Assembly: GCA_002421605.1 (NCBI GenBank)
Contig: DISJ01000013.1
Span: 197,976-261,975, forward strand
Length of the DNA stretch: 64,000 nucleotides
Origin: Rhodobacteraceae bacterium UBA6213
GTDB lineage: Bacteria; Pseudomonadota; Alphaproteobacteria; Rhodobacterales; Rhodobacteraceae
Direction: 5' to 3'
Shown here: positions 14,952 to 23,936 of the stretch, piece by piece
Position numbering within the stretch: position 1 is the first letter of the stretch
How the letters are laid out: each line of letters begins with the position of its first letter
Position numbers and translations under genes: made by a program
The notes under the pieces: model-generated
Seen by the model: the letters and a program-made list of their open reading frames with translations, nothing else
What the model was told of the DNA's origin: nothing
Database searches by the model: none

Positions 14952-17900
14952 TCACTCTTCCTTGCGCTCGCCGCTCAACGTGCTGAGGCCCAAGTCATCC
15001 AGAATCGCATAGACCGCAGGAAGGACAAACAGCACCGCCATGCTCGCCGTTAGAAGTCCGAAAACCAAGCTGGCCACCATGGGGATGAGAATCTGTGCCT
15101 GCAAGCTGGTTTCGATCAGGATTGGCATCAGCCCCGCGATGGTCGTGCCGGTGGTCAGAAAAATTGCCCTGAATCGGGCGCGAGCAGCCTGACCCGCAGC
15201 CTGCGCTACGCTGTTTGTGCCCTGATGTTCATGTTTGACGAAATCCACCAGAAGGATCGAGTTGTTGACCACGACCCCGGCCAAGGCAATAAAACCCAAC
15301 AGGCTTGGCATCGAGAAATCCAGTCCCATCGCCATGTGCCCGAAGATCGCCCCGGGCAACGAAAATGGGATCACCAGCATCACCACGATCGGTTCCAGAT
15401 AGGACCGAAACTGGAAGCTGAGCAGCAAGAACACGCCCAATAGCCCGATGGCAAAGCCTTTGACCATGGAAACCTGCGTCTTGCTTGCCTCGGCATTCTG
15501 GCCCTCGACGTCTAGCTCCACGCCGGGATATCGCTTCAGAAGTTCCGGAATGAACCGGGCCAATGTGTCGCTGACGATTGCGTTTGCGTTTGCGGTGCGC
15601 GTGTCGATTGCGCCTTGAATCGTAACACTGCGCACCCCGTTTTCTCGGTTGATCCGGCTATACCCTTGGCCGATCTCGACATTCGCCACCACACTTAGCG
15701 GGACATAGCTTCCATCTGCGCGATGAATCGTGAAGCCGTCAAACACATCTAGGTTGGCCTGACCTTGCACGTCAAATTGCGCGGTTAGCTCAACCAGGCT
15801 GCCATCAATCTGCATCTCGCTGATCGTGGTGCCGAAATAGGCGGCGCGCAGCTGGTCGGCTACTAACGCTGCGTTGATTCCCATCGGCCCGGCCGCGTCG
15901 TTTAGCGTGATGCGTAGCTCGCGTTTTCCCGGGCGCAGGTCATCCAGAATCGAGGTAACCCCCTCATATTGCCACAACCAGTCCTGCAACTCGATCGACG
16001 CGGCCTTGAGCGTGCCAAGGTCATCGCCCTTCAAATGCAAGTCGATTGCAATTCCGGCTGGGCCAATCGTGCTTTCGGCGAATTTGAGGCTAATGACATC
16101 GGGCACCGGCCCGACTGTGTTGCGCCACAGTTCCATGATTTCATCCGGGCTGCTCGCGCGTTCTGCCGAAGGTAAAAGGTCCACACTGATCGTGACAACA
16201 TGCGCCCCCGATTCAAACGCATCCCGGTTCAGGCCGTGAAAAACCGAGACGTGTTGAACCAACGGCGCACCATTGGGTTGTTGTGGTGTCAATACGGCAT
16301 TGGCCGCATCCAGACCCGCCTCAAGCTGGGCGACAACCTCATCTGTGCGCGCCAAAGGTGTGCCTTGCGGCAAAAGAACCCGCGCCACAATGGTGTCGCC
16401 GTCGAGTTCGGGAAATGCGGTGAATTTCAGATATCCGCCCGCCAACATGCTGGTCGAAACCAGCAGCATCGCAAGGCTGATACCCGCAACAATATATCGC
16501 CAGCGGATGGTCAGATCGACAAGCGTTCCGACAATTCGATCTCGAATCCAATTCATCGCCCGCTCGATGCGCGCACCCAAGCCTTTTTCATGTGCCGGGT
16601 GCTCTAGGCTATGAATCAAATGGTGCGGCAGGATCAAGAAGGCCTCGACCAGCGATACCGCCAGCACGAACAACATTACCACCGGAACCACGCGCAAGAC
16701 GGCACCCAAGTCGCCAGACAGAAAGGCGAGCGAACCAAAGACCATCGCCGTTGTGCCGAACGAGGCAAGCACATTTGGGAACACTTGCGTCGTGCCTTCG
16801 ATGACGGCTTCCAGAGGGCTGCGGCCTTTCTGTCGCATCAGAGCGATGTTTTCAGCGATCACGATGGCGGAATCCATCAGAAGGCCGATCACGATCAGCA
16901 GGCCAAGTGTCGTCATCAAGTTTAGAGAGTATCCGACAAGCCCCATAAGCGCGACGCCACCCATGAACGACGTTGGCAAGGCCATTGCCACCCAGAACGA
17001 AAACCGGAACCCGAAAAACAGCCACAGCACTAAAAACACAAGCGCCAGCCCTTGCAGGCCGTTGACCACAACCAGCGTCAAGCGCTCGCGCACAACCGAC
17101 GCCGCGTCTGAGGTGATTTCCAGTGTCACACCGTCTGGTGCCTGTGCGTTTTCAACCTCGAGAAAAGCCTTCACCGCATCCAATGTGCGCAAGCTATCTT
17201 CGGCACGGGTCTTTGTAATATCCAGAATCGCAGCCGGTTTACCATCGAACAGGATCACATCATCGTCGCGTGCGAACCCTTCTGAAATGTCGGCAACATC
17301 GCCAAGGCGAACATGCCCACCCTGCGCCGAAGATCGCACGATCATCGCCGCCAACGCAGCCGTGTCGCGCCGCTCCTCAGCCACCCGGATAAGCAGGGTT
17401 TCGGTCGCCGTCTCGATGCTTCCGGTAGGCAGATCAAGGCTGCCCGCCTGCACAGTGCGCGCGACATCTGCGACTGACACACCAAATTTCTGCAAATCGT
17501 CGGGGCGCAGATTGATCTGTATTTCGCGCGTCGAGAAACCCCGGATATCCACCTTTGGAATTCCGCCCCAGCGCAACATGCCGGTGCGTATCTGTTCGGC
17601 ATAATCCTTCAAGTCAGGGCGCGCCAATGGCCCGGTGATTGCAACGGATGCGACAAAATCTGTCAAACCAAGCGGTTTGATCTGTGCAGGTTCAGCGCGT
17701 TCAGGAAAATCCGTGATCGCTTCGATTTCCGATTTTACTTCAGCAACAAAGACTTGAAAATCGTCGCCCTCGCGCATTTTCACCACCGCGAGGGCCAAGT
17801 TTTCGCGCGCTTCGCAACTGTGCCTGTCGATGCCCGTAACCGCGTCCAGCGCATTCTCGATACGCTCGCAGATGGCGGTTTCCACATCCTCCGGGCGCGC

Positions 17901-18053
17901 GCCCGGATAGGCCACGCTGATCTCAACCTCGCTGGGTGCTGCGCGCGGGAAGGTCTCACGCAGCAAAGTCGGGCTAACAAACAGGCCCGCAGCCAGAATA
18001 AGAATCATCAGCAAATTGGCAATGGTCGGGTGCGCCGCAAAAAACCGGATCAT
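14952..18053 (-). CDS. RND-family efflux permease
   Basis: A 1033-residue inner-membrane pump of the AcrB/MdtB superfamily with 12 transmembrane segments and two large periplasmic loops. It starts MIRFFAAHPTIANLLMILILAAGLF. TM4 reads GLLIVIGLLMDSAIVIAENIAL. The usual proton-relay pair Asp-Asp of HAE1 pumps is Asp-Ser here, so coupling residues differ from AcrB. The ATG overlaps the adaptor stop (ATGA). It is the last gene of the tetR-MFP-RND operon. No outer-membrane channel gene is present, so it probably shares a TolC-type protein encoded elsewhere. The substrate is unknown. Confidence 0.88.
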   Translation of the reverse strand: MIRFFAAHPTIANLLMILILAAGLFVSPTLLRETFPRAAPSEVEISVAYPGARPEDVETAICERIENALDAVTGIDRHSCEARENLALAVVKMREGDDFQVFVAEVKSEIEAITDFPERAEPAQIKPLGLTDFVASVAITGPLARPDLKDYAEQIRTGMLRWGGIPKVDIRGFSTREIQINLRPDDLQKFGVSVADVARTVQAGSLDLPTGSIETATETLLIRVAEERRDTAALAAMIVRSSAQGGHVRLGDVADISEGFARDDDVILFDGKPAAILDITKTRAEDSLRTLDAVKAFLEVENAQAPDGVTLEITSDAASVVRERLTLVVVNGLQGLALVFLVLWLFFGFRFSFWVAMALPTSFMGGVALMGLVGYSLNLMTTLGLLIVIGLLMDSAIVIAENIALMRQKGRSPLEAVIEGTTQVFPNVLASFGTTAMVFGSLAFLSGDLGAVLRVVPVVMLFVLAVSLVEAFLILPHHLIHSLEHPAHEKGLGARIERAMNWIRDRIVGTLVDLTIRWRYIVAGISLAMLLVSTSMLAGGYLKFTAFPELDGDTIVARVLLPQGTPLARTDEVVAQLEAGLDAANAVLTPQQPNGAPLVQHVSVFHGLNRDAFESGAHVVTISVDLLPSAERASSPDEIMELWRNTVGPVPDVISLKFAESTIGPAGIAIDLHLKGDDLGTLKAASIELQDWLWQYEGVTSILDDLRPGKRELRITLNDAAGPMGINAALVADQLRAAYFGTTISEMQIDGSLVELTAQFDVQGQANLDVFDGFTIHRADGSYVPLSVVANVEIGQGYSRINRENGVRSVTIQGAIDTRTANANAIVSDTLARFIPELLKRYPGVELDVEGQNAEASKTQVSMVKGFAIGLLGVFLLLSFQFRSYLEPIVVMLVIPFSLPGAIFGHMAMGLDFSMPSLLGFIALAGVVVNNSILLVDFVKHEHQGTNSVAQAAGQAARARFRAIFLTTGTTIAGLMPILIETSLQAQILIPMVASLVFGLLTASMAVLFVLPAVYAILDDLGLSTLSGERKEE

Positions 18054-19408
18054 TGCGCGGCGTCCTCGGCCAGCAGTCGCACCATCAGGTCATTCTCGGG
18101 GTGCGGGTCCAGCAACAGCCCTTCTATCACCGGGCTGGGGGTGCTTAGCACAACGCGGTTGCCAACCTCGATCCCGCTAGTGAAAACTGCAATCCCGCCT
18201 TGTACGAAATGCGGTTCTGCCGCAATCAGGCGCAAACGGCTGTCAGCGTCGGCAAGATGAACCTGTCCGTCATGCAGCGCACTGCGCGGCAGCACGATGC
18301 CGCTGATCGGCGGCGCGCTTAGCATGACATCGACGAACAGACCTTTGGTCAGCGGAGGGCGATTGCCGCTATCCGCCTGCCCATAGGCGGCGTCAACTTG
18401 CACAACCACCCCGACCGTGCCGGTTTTGGGGTCGATTCCGCCGCTAATGCGATCAACCTTGCCGGGCCAGTTCACGACGTCATCGCCTAATCTGAGCCGC
18501 ACCTGCGCCGTCAGCCCCAGATCACGAAGCGCCTCTCCCATCCGCGTGGGGTCGAGCGGCATCGATACTGAATCGCCCGAGTCCATTTGCATCAGGCTGC
18601 GCAAGTCACTCAAGGGAACCTGAACCAAGACTTCGGCTTGCTCGATTCCGTCCAAGGTTGCCGCGGTTTGGCCCGGCTTCAGAAATTGCCCGACCTCAAC
18701 GGTATGCGCCGCCACCCGCGCGGTGAAAGGCAGCGTCAGCTCGCTGCGCTCCAGATTTCGTTGGGCGCTGGCAAGATTGACCTGATAGACCGCAATTTGC
18801 TCGCTTTGCACTTCGCGCTGGGTGGGCAGCAAGGCCAGCGCACCTTCAATGCTCTGCACCTTCTGGCGCTGCGCCAGATGTGCGGTGCGGGCATTGTCGC
18901 GGGCAGTTTGCGGAACGGTTCCGGCGGCAAACAATGCCTCGGCGCGCGCAAGGTCGGCGGCTTTCACGGACAGCACTTCACGCTCGATCTCAAGTGCCGC
19001 GCGTTGGTTCGCCTCAGACACCTCAATCTCGGCTAGGCGCGCCTCGGCGGCCCGGATGTTGGCGGAGGCTTGTGCAATCGCCAAGTTGAAATCGGCTGGC
19101 GACACGCGCGCCAGCACAGAACCCGCTGGCAGGATTTGCCCGTCGCGCAGCCCCGGATTCACATATTCGACGATACCGCCAACCTCTGCTATCGCTTCAA
19201 ATGTGCGGGCAGGCGAAACCAGACCAAAACCGATGAAGGTCGGCGTGATGGCGTGGGTTTCGGCCGAAATCACCCGCACCGCGTAGGCGCGTTCAGCAAG
19301 CTCTATCCGCGCGGGCGGTGGGCTGTTTGAAACGAAAAAGGCCAAAACGCCCGCGCCAATGGCGGCAATCGGCAGCGTGATCAGCACGAGCTTGAAACCG
19401 GTCTTCAT
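18050..19408 (-). CDS. RND efflux periplasmic adaptor (membrane fusion protein)
   Basis: A 452-residue adaptor with an N-terminal membrane anchor (LVLITLPIAAIGAGVLAFFV). A lipoyl half-motif IAEVGGIVEYVNPGLRDGQILPAGSVLARV (about 73-103) is followed by a long helical hairpin (about 110-215), the second lipoyl half (LPFTARVAAHTVEVGQFLKPGQ) and a beta-barrel. It links the RND permease to an outer-membrane channel. It overlaps the upstream tetR by ATGA and the downstream permease by ATGA. Confidence 0.88.
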   Translation of the reverse strand: MKTGFKLVLITLPIAAIGAGVLAFFVSNSPPPARIELAERAYAVRVISAETHAITPTFIGFGLVSPARTFEAIAEVGGIVEYVNPGLRDGQILPAGSVLARVSPADFNLAIAQASANIRAAEARLAEIEVSEANQRAALEIEREVLSVKAADLARAEALFAAGTVPQTARDNARTAHLAQRQKVQSIEGALALLPTQREVQSEQIAVYQVNLASAQRNLERSELTLPFTARVAAHTVEVGQFLKPGQTAATLDGIEQAEVLVQVPLSDLRSLMQMDSGDSVSMPLDPTRMGEALRDLGLTAQVRLRLGDDVVNWPGKVDRISGGIDPKTGTVGVVVQVDAAYGQADSGNRPPLTKGLFVDVMLSAPPISGIVLPRSALHDGQVHLADADSRLRLIAAEPHFVQGGIAVFTSGIEVGNRVVLSTPSPVIEGLLLDPHPENDLMVRLLAEDAAQ

Positions 19409-20013
19409 GTATTTTCTCCTTCGCCCGCAAAGAGCGACAATTGCAAATCGAGCAGGCGTTTACCTTCTTGTGCAAGCAAAGCCGGGCTGCGGGTCACGAT
19501 CAACTGCAACGCCAAGCTCTGAATGACCCCGAAGACGAGCATTATGCCGTCTTCGGTATGCAGCCCGGCGCGCAGATGGCCTGCCGCTCGGGCACGTTCG
19601 AGCTCGCGTGCCACGGCGCGGCGAAATTCACCCATCGCAGCCTGAATACGGCCACGCGCGTCTGTCAGCGGTGCCGTCGGATTACGGGTCACCATGATTT
19701 CGGGCAAGGCCGGTGATTGTGCGACCAACTCCAAATGGCTTACGACCAGCCTTCGCAGCGCGTCCAATGGCTTTAGCCCTGCCACATGTTCCGGCTGTGC
19801 ATTTTTGATAATTTGCGCGCAGAGTGTTTCACTCACCGCGCGCCAGATATCCTCTTTCGTGGGAAAATGTTTGTAAATCGCTGGCTGGGTAAGCCCGAGC
19901 CGCGCAGCAATCATGACGGTGGTTACCTGACCGGGCCCAACCTCGAATGCCAGATCAAGGGTTGCCGCCAAAATCTCGGCCTTTCGGTCCTTGGAAGATT
20001 TGCGCTCGCTCAT
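19405..20013 (-). CDS. TetR-family repressor of the RND operon
   Basis: A 202-residue TetR regulator. The HTH is RKAEILAATLDLAFEVGPGQVTTVMIAARLGLTQPAIYKHFPTKEDIWRAV (about 10-60). I chose the ATG at 20013 (MSERKSSK), since the upstream extension is unlike the family. It is the first gene of the operon and its stop overlaps the adaptor start. A perfect 10-bp inverted repeat at 20129-20152 is the evident operator. Regulation by a pump substrate binding the C-terminal domain is inferred. Confidence 0.85.
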   Translation of the reverse strand: MSERKSSKDRKAEILAATLDLAFEVGPGQVTTVMIAARLGLTQPAIYKHFPTKEDIWRAVSETLCAQIIKNAQPEHVAGLKPLDALRRLVVSHLELVAQSPALPEIMVTRNPTAPLTDARGRIQAAMGEFRRAVARELERARAAGHLRAGLHTEDGIMLVFGVIQSLALQLIVTRSPALLAQEGKRLLDLQLSLFAGEGENT

Positions 20014-20128
20014 AGCGTTCGCTCTGCACGATGCACCAACGCCGCATAGTTCGCGGCGCTCCTTGGTGGGCGAAAGGGCGTAGAGGGCTGTTGTTTGTGG
20101 CAATTCATCGGCAGCAATTTCGGGGTTG

Positions 20129-20152
20129 GTTAGTTATAGCTATATAACTAAC
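20129..20152 (-). promoter_or_regulatory. Perfect palindromic operator for the TetR/RND operon
   Basis: GTTAGTTATA (20129-20138), a 4-bp spacer GCTA, and TATAACTAAC (20143-20152) form a fully symmetric 10+4+10 site in the AT-rich block 116 bp upstream of tetR. Size and symmetry are typical for TetR dimers. It also lies 140 bp beyond the 3' end of apbE, so it does not control that gene. Confidence 0.7.
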
Positions 20153-20291
20153 TCTACCCTATTCGATTTGCAATACCGAGTTCGCGGCACAGGCTTGCAC
20201 AAACTTCCGCGCTTTTTGCGGAGTTTTCCTGGCTGGCACTGATCGTTGCGGTTTGCGGCCCTTTTCAACCTGCAGCACGCGGCGCAAAACC

Positions 20292-21257
20292 CTATGCGAC
20301 GCTTAGCCCAAGTGTGAAGGCTGGCCCCACCTTGCGCGCCGTTACGCCCTGAGGCCCGCGACTCAGAAACAGCGCAGAAAAGCCAAGGGCTTCGGCCACG
20401 ACAGCGCCCTTTTGCTCGCCCATCACCATTAGCGCCGTCGCCCAGGCGTCGGCCTGCATGCAATCAGGTGCCACTACCGTCACCGAAGCGGGGCTTTTGC
20501 GCAGTGGCGCGCCGCGTGTGGGGTCCATCGTATGTGACAGTTTCTGCGCGCCAATCGTCACCCAGTGGCGATAGTCGCCCGAGGTCGCTACCGCCGCCTC
20601 GCTTAACTCCAACATCGCCTGTGCGGCACGGCGGTCGTGGTCTGGCCGCTCGACAGCCACTGCCCAGGGGCGACCATCAGCCTGCCCGCCCAGCGCGCGC
20701 AATTCACCGTCAATTGCCAGCAACGCGTGCCGCAGCCCATGTGCGCGTGCCACTTCGGTAAGGCGATCCACGCCATAACCCTTGGCGATGCCGTTAAGAT
20801 CCAACGTCAGGGGCGCGTGCTTTCGGGCGCGGCGTTGAACCGGGTCTAGCTCCAGCACCGAATGCGCGGGTTTGCGAACGGCGGTGAGGGCGGCGCCGAT
20901 GGCTGCGTTGCTGGCAGGTGCGGGGCCAAAGCCCCAGGCCGCCACCGCATCGCCCATCCCAATCTCGAACGCCCCACCCGAGGCGCGCCCTATCTCAAGC
21001 GCAGTGGAAAGAACCGTCAGCAACCGCGCGGGCAGCGCCACCCATGTGTCGGGGTCGGCGTGGTTGAGCCGCACAAGATCGCTTTGCGGTTGCCAGAGTG
21101 ACATCTGCGCATCGACCTCGGCCACCGCCGCCGCCATCGCGGCCTCAACCACCGGCAATTCGGCCGTCACGACCGCGTCAATATGCGCAGACCAACGGGT
21201 GCCCATGGTAGCGCCGCTCAGAACCCGTCGACCGGCTTCAGAAGATGTCTTCAACAT
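20292..21257 (-). CDS. apbE: FAD:protein FMN transferase (ApbE)
   Basis: A 321-residue ApbE. The enzyme moves FMN from FAD onto a Thr/Ser of target proteins, using Mg2+, in the periplasm or at the membrane. Family motifs seen are GATMGTRWSAHI, MSLWQPQSDLVRLNHA, the substrate helix DLNGIAKGYGVDRLTEV, IDGELRALGGQADGRPWAVAVERP and SHTMDPTRGAPLRKSPASVTVVAPDCMQADAWATALMVMG. No signal peptide or lipobox is seen at the predicted N-terminus, so export is unclear. It overlaps the 3' end of the flavoreductase gene by 20 bp. The likely target is the DUF2271 protein two genes upstream, which has a TGAS motif. Confidence 0.92.
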   Translation of the reverse strand: MLKTSSEAGRRVLSGATMGTRWSAHIDAVVTAELPVVEAAMAAAVAEVDAQMSLWQPQSDLVRLNHADPDTWVALPARLLTVLSTALEIGRASGGAFEIGMGDAVAAWGFGPAPASNAAIGAALTAVRKPAHSVLELDPVQRRARKHAPLTLDLNGIAKGYGVDRLTEVARAHGLRHALLAIDGELRALGGQADGRPWAVAVERPDHDRRAAQAMLELSEAAVATSGDYRHWVTIGAQKLSHTMDPTRGAPLRKSPASVTVVAPDCMQADAWATALMVMGEQKGAVVAEALGFSALFLSRGPQGVTARKVGPAFTLGLSVA

Positions 21258-23436
21258 AGCGTCCCTCGGCCTTCAAAAGCACCGGGCTCAGGCTTAGCGG
21301 TGCAAGGATTTCGTCAAACGCTTCGGCCACGCCGTGTGCCATATCGCGGCCACCGCAGATCATCACCCGCGCGCCCTGCGCGATCAGTTCGGCAACACGC
21401 ACGCGATCTTGGCGCAGAGCATCCTGCACGTAGGCGCGCGGCTGGTTGCGCGAGAATGCGGTGGTTAGCGAGGCCAGCCGCCCCTCTGCGCGCCATTCAG
21501 CCAGTTCACTGCCAAACAGCATCTCGCCTTGCGCGCTGCGTGTGCCGAAATACAGATGGATCGGGCGCTTCTGCCGGTTGGCGCGGGCAAACCCCGCCAG
21601 CGGCCCGACCCCTGCCCCCGCACCGATCAAGATCAGCGGCTCGGGCCCGTCGACGGGGTGGAAGCCGGGGTTCGCTCGCAACAGCGCGCGCACCCGCTCA
21701 CCGGGGTTGAGCGAGGTCAGTTGCCCCGAACACAGCCCCCCCGGCTGCTTGCGCACGCAAATTTCGACGAAACCATCCTGCATCCCCGAGGCCAGAGAAT
21801 AATACCGCAAACGGCTGTCGCCGTCGGGCAGCACGCCCAGCAAATCTCCCGGCGCAAAGCGCGCGAAACCACGCTTGCGCATGCGGTCGAGCAGCGAAAT
21901 CTGCGGAAGTTGAAAGCGCAAAATCGAAGTCGGCGCCTGCGACTGCGCACCAAAATCGCGCCGCGAGATCAGTTCCATCGACACTATTTCATCGTGCGAA
22001 ACTGGCGCGTGCAGATCAAGCGAAACGCCCATCGCGTCGGCCAATCTGCCAACCCAACTCTTGAACGGGGCCTGCGCCTGCGCGTCGATCTGCGCCATCG
22101 GCATCAGCATGTGCCACCCGGCCGCCTCGGCCGCACGCGCAACCGCATCGGAATAGGCGCAGAATCGGGGGAATGCGCGGTCGCCAAAACCCAGCACTGC
22201 AAGCGGTGCCGCAGGCGGTTTTGGCATCTGCGCCACCCGGTCGAGAAAACCCTTGGCCGAGGCAGGCGCATCACCGTCGCCGTAGCTGGCCGCCATCACC
22301 ACCACACGGCGCGCAACACGGTAGCGCGCAGGTTCAAAGTCCGACATCGGGGCTAGGTGCACAGTGCCACCCGCCGCAGTGATGGCAGCTTGCAGCGCAC
22401 GGGCAAATTCCCAAGTGGTGCCGCCCTCGCTGCCCACCAGCACAATCGTTTCGGCCTCTTCGGCGGCAGCGTTCTTCTGCTTTGGCTTGCGGCTGCGCCC
22501 TTCGAACCAGACGACAATCCCAGTGCCCGAAAGCAATGGCACACCCAGCACTGAAAGCCCTAACAATAGGCCTAGCAGCGCCGCGCCCTCGCCGGTGTGC
22601 AACAGGTGCACCGTATCCATTACGCGGTCGGATAGCGAACGGTCTGCCCAACCAAGCAGCGCGCCGGTGCCCTGGTCAATGTAACCAATGCCTGCAGTGG
22701 TTTCGAGCGTGTAGATGCCGTTGGCGTCACCCGCGCGGGGAAATTGCAGCTGCCGCAGATCGGTCGCGGGCACAGCCGCCAGCGCCGACATGGCATCAAG
22801 GCGCATTCCGCTTGTGCCGCTTACCGGCGCCATTTCCGGAGGCGCAGTTCCTTCGGGCACGATGCCAAAGGTGGCCCCCGCCATCCAAAGCGCGGTCAGC
22901 GTTGAAAGCACAAGCGCGGGTGCCGCAAGCCGCGCGATGCTCAGATGCCAACGCCCCGCGGTCGCACCCCCGCGAACTGGCAAGAAGATTGCGCGCCAAC
23001 CACCCATGCGCCGCGCCGCCAGCGCAAAGCCGCTGGCCACCAACGCCAGCATCACCAGACTTGCCACGATCACTACGATCCGTCCGCCATCGCCCAGAAA
23101 CAGCGCTCGGTGCAGATCAAGCACCCAAGCGGTGAAAGGCGCTTCGGCTACCGGCCCAAGCACCGCACCGCTCGCCTGATCGATCACCGTTTCAACCATG
23201 CCCACTGCGGGATCAAACGACACCGCCGTGACCTGGCCTGCGGGCGTGCGGCGGATTTGCTCGGTCGCGGGTACCGCCGCAACCACCTGCGCTGCAAACT
23301 GGCCGAGGCTAAGCGAAGTGTTACCTGCGCCAGCCACGTTGAGTGGTGAAAGTGAAAGCCATGCACCGCTGAGCGCCACAAGTGACAGAACCAGCGCCAG
23401 CGGCAACGCGGCCCAACGGTGCAGAAAGCGGCTCAT
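21238..23436 (-). CDS. PepSY transmembrane / flavodoxin / FAD-NADPH reductase fusion
   Basis: A 732-residue membrane oxidoreductase built from three parts. Residues 1-330 are a PepSY-TM unit with four or so membrane helices (FLHRWAALPLALVLSLVALSGAW, VLDLHRALFLGDGGRIVVIVASLV, then two more). About 340-480 is a flavodoxin-like domain (IVLVGSEGGTTWEFARALQ, VVVMAASYGDGDAP, LAVLGFGDRAFPRFC). About 520-732 is an FAD/NADPH reductase of the sulfite-reductase type (RYYSLASG, GLCSGQLTSLNPGERV, LIGAGAGVGPLAGFARANR, VMICGGRDMAHGV). It should carry electrons from cytoplasmic NADPH via FAD and FMN across the membrane. The ATG at 23436 lies 7 bp after the DUF2271 gene. Confidence 0.9.
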   Translation of the reverse strand: MSRFLHRWAALPLALVLSLVALSGAWLSLSPLNVAGAGNTSLSLGQFAAQVVAAVPATEQIRRTPAGQVTAVSFDPAVGMVETVIDQASGAVLGPVAEAPFTAWVLDLHRALFLGDGGRIVVIVASLVMLALVASGFALAARRMGGWRAIFLPVRGGATAGRWHLSIARLAAPALVLSTLTALWMAGATFGIVPEGTAPPEMAPVSGTSGMRLDAMSALAAVPATDLRQLQFPRAGDANGIYTLETTAGIGYIDQGTGALLGWADRSLSDRVMDTVHLLHTGEGAALLGLLLGLSVLGVPLLSGTGIVVWFEGRSRKPKQKNAAAEEAETIVLVGSEGGTTWEFARALQAAITAAGGTVHLAPMSDFEPARYRVARRVVVMAASYGDGDAPASAKGFLDRVAQMPKPPAAPLAVLGFGDRAFPRFCAYSDAVARAAEAAGWHMLMPMAQIDAQAQAPFKSWVGRLADAMGVSLDLHAPVSHDEIVSMELISRRDFGAQSQAPTSILRFQLPQISLLDRMRKRGFARFAPGDLLGVLPDGDSRLRYYSLASGMQDGFVEICVRKQPGGLCSGQLTSLNPGERVRALLRANPGFHPVDGPEPLILIGAGAGVGPLAGFARANRQKRPIHLYFGTRSAQGEMLFGSELAEWRAEGRLASLTTAFSRNQPRAYVQDALRQDRVRVAELIAQGARVMICGGRDMAHGVAEAFDEILAPLSLSPVLLKAEGRYVEDIF

Positions 23437-23443
23437 TGGTGCC

Positions 23444-23914
23444 TCACATCGTATAGGTGAACGAGTTGATGATTGCGCGCCCCGCGACCGGTACGCCCAC
23501 GCCTGCTGTGGCCAGCGGCACGACGATCTCGGACGGGCTCGAATACATGTGTTCAACTGCGGTATCGATATGGATCTGATAACCCGCATCAATCAGCGCA
23601 TCTGCCAGATCGAGCGTTACGGTCAACGTGCGCCCTGCCCCGACACTGGCGCCGGTAATACCGCTCACTTCGGCAGAGCTGCCACCGGTTGCGCGATACC
23701 AATCTGAAAGGCTGTCGTAATAGCGCGCCTTGCTGGCCGCAAGCCAGAGCGAGCCGACGTAGGCGCCGTTGGCATCGGTCATGTAAAGCGCAAGAAAAGC
23801 GCTTTCGCCGCGATAGTCGCGCAGCGTAGTGGTCAGCGTTACTTCGCGCGCTGCGGCGATTGAAGGCAGAGTGAGGGCGGTGGTCAACGCCAGAACGGTC
23901 CAAAGCGGTTTCAT
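23444..23914 (-). CDS. DUF2271 secreted protein with flavinylation-like motif
   Basis: A 156-residue periplasmic protein with a signal peptide (MKPLWTVLALTTALTLPSIAAA). DUF2271 is a small beta-sandwich domain often encoded with ApbE and PepSY proteins. Residues 85-90 read GITGAS. This matches the core of the ApbE recognition motif ([ST]-G-A-[ST]), in which FMN is attached to the last Thr/Ser (Ser90 here), but the usual upstream Asp is Ser (SGITGAS). It sits directly upstream of the reductase gene and downstream of the poly-Asp gene on the same strand. I infer it is an FMN-bearing electron acceptor for the reductase; the target residue has not been shown. Confidence 0.75.
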   Translation of the reverse strand: MKPLWTVLALTTALTLPSIAAAREVTLTTTLRDYRGESAFLALYMTDANGAYVGSLWLAASKARYYDSLSDWYRATGGSSAEVSGITGASVGAGRTLTVTLDLADALIDAGYQIHIDTAVEHMYSSPSEIVVPLATAGVGVPVAGRAIINSFTYTM

Positions 23915-23936
23915 CGGGGTTTCCTGTTATTTGGAG

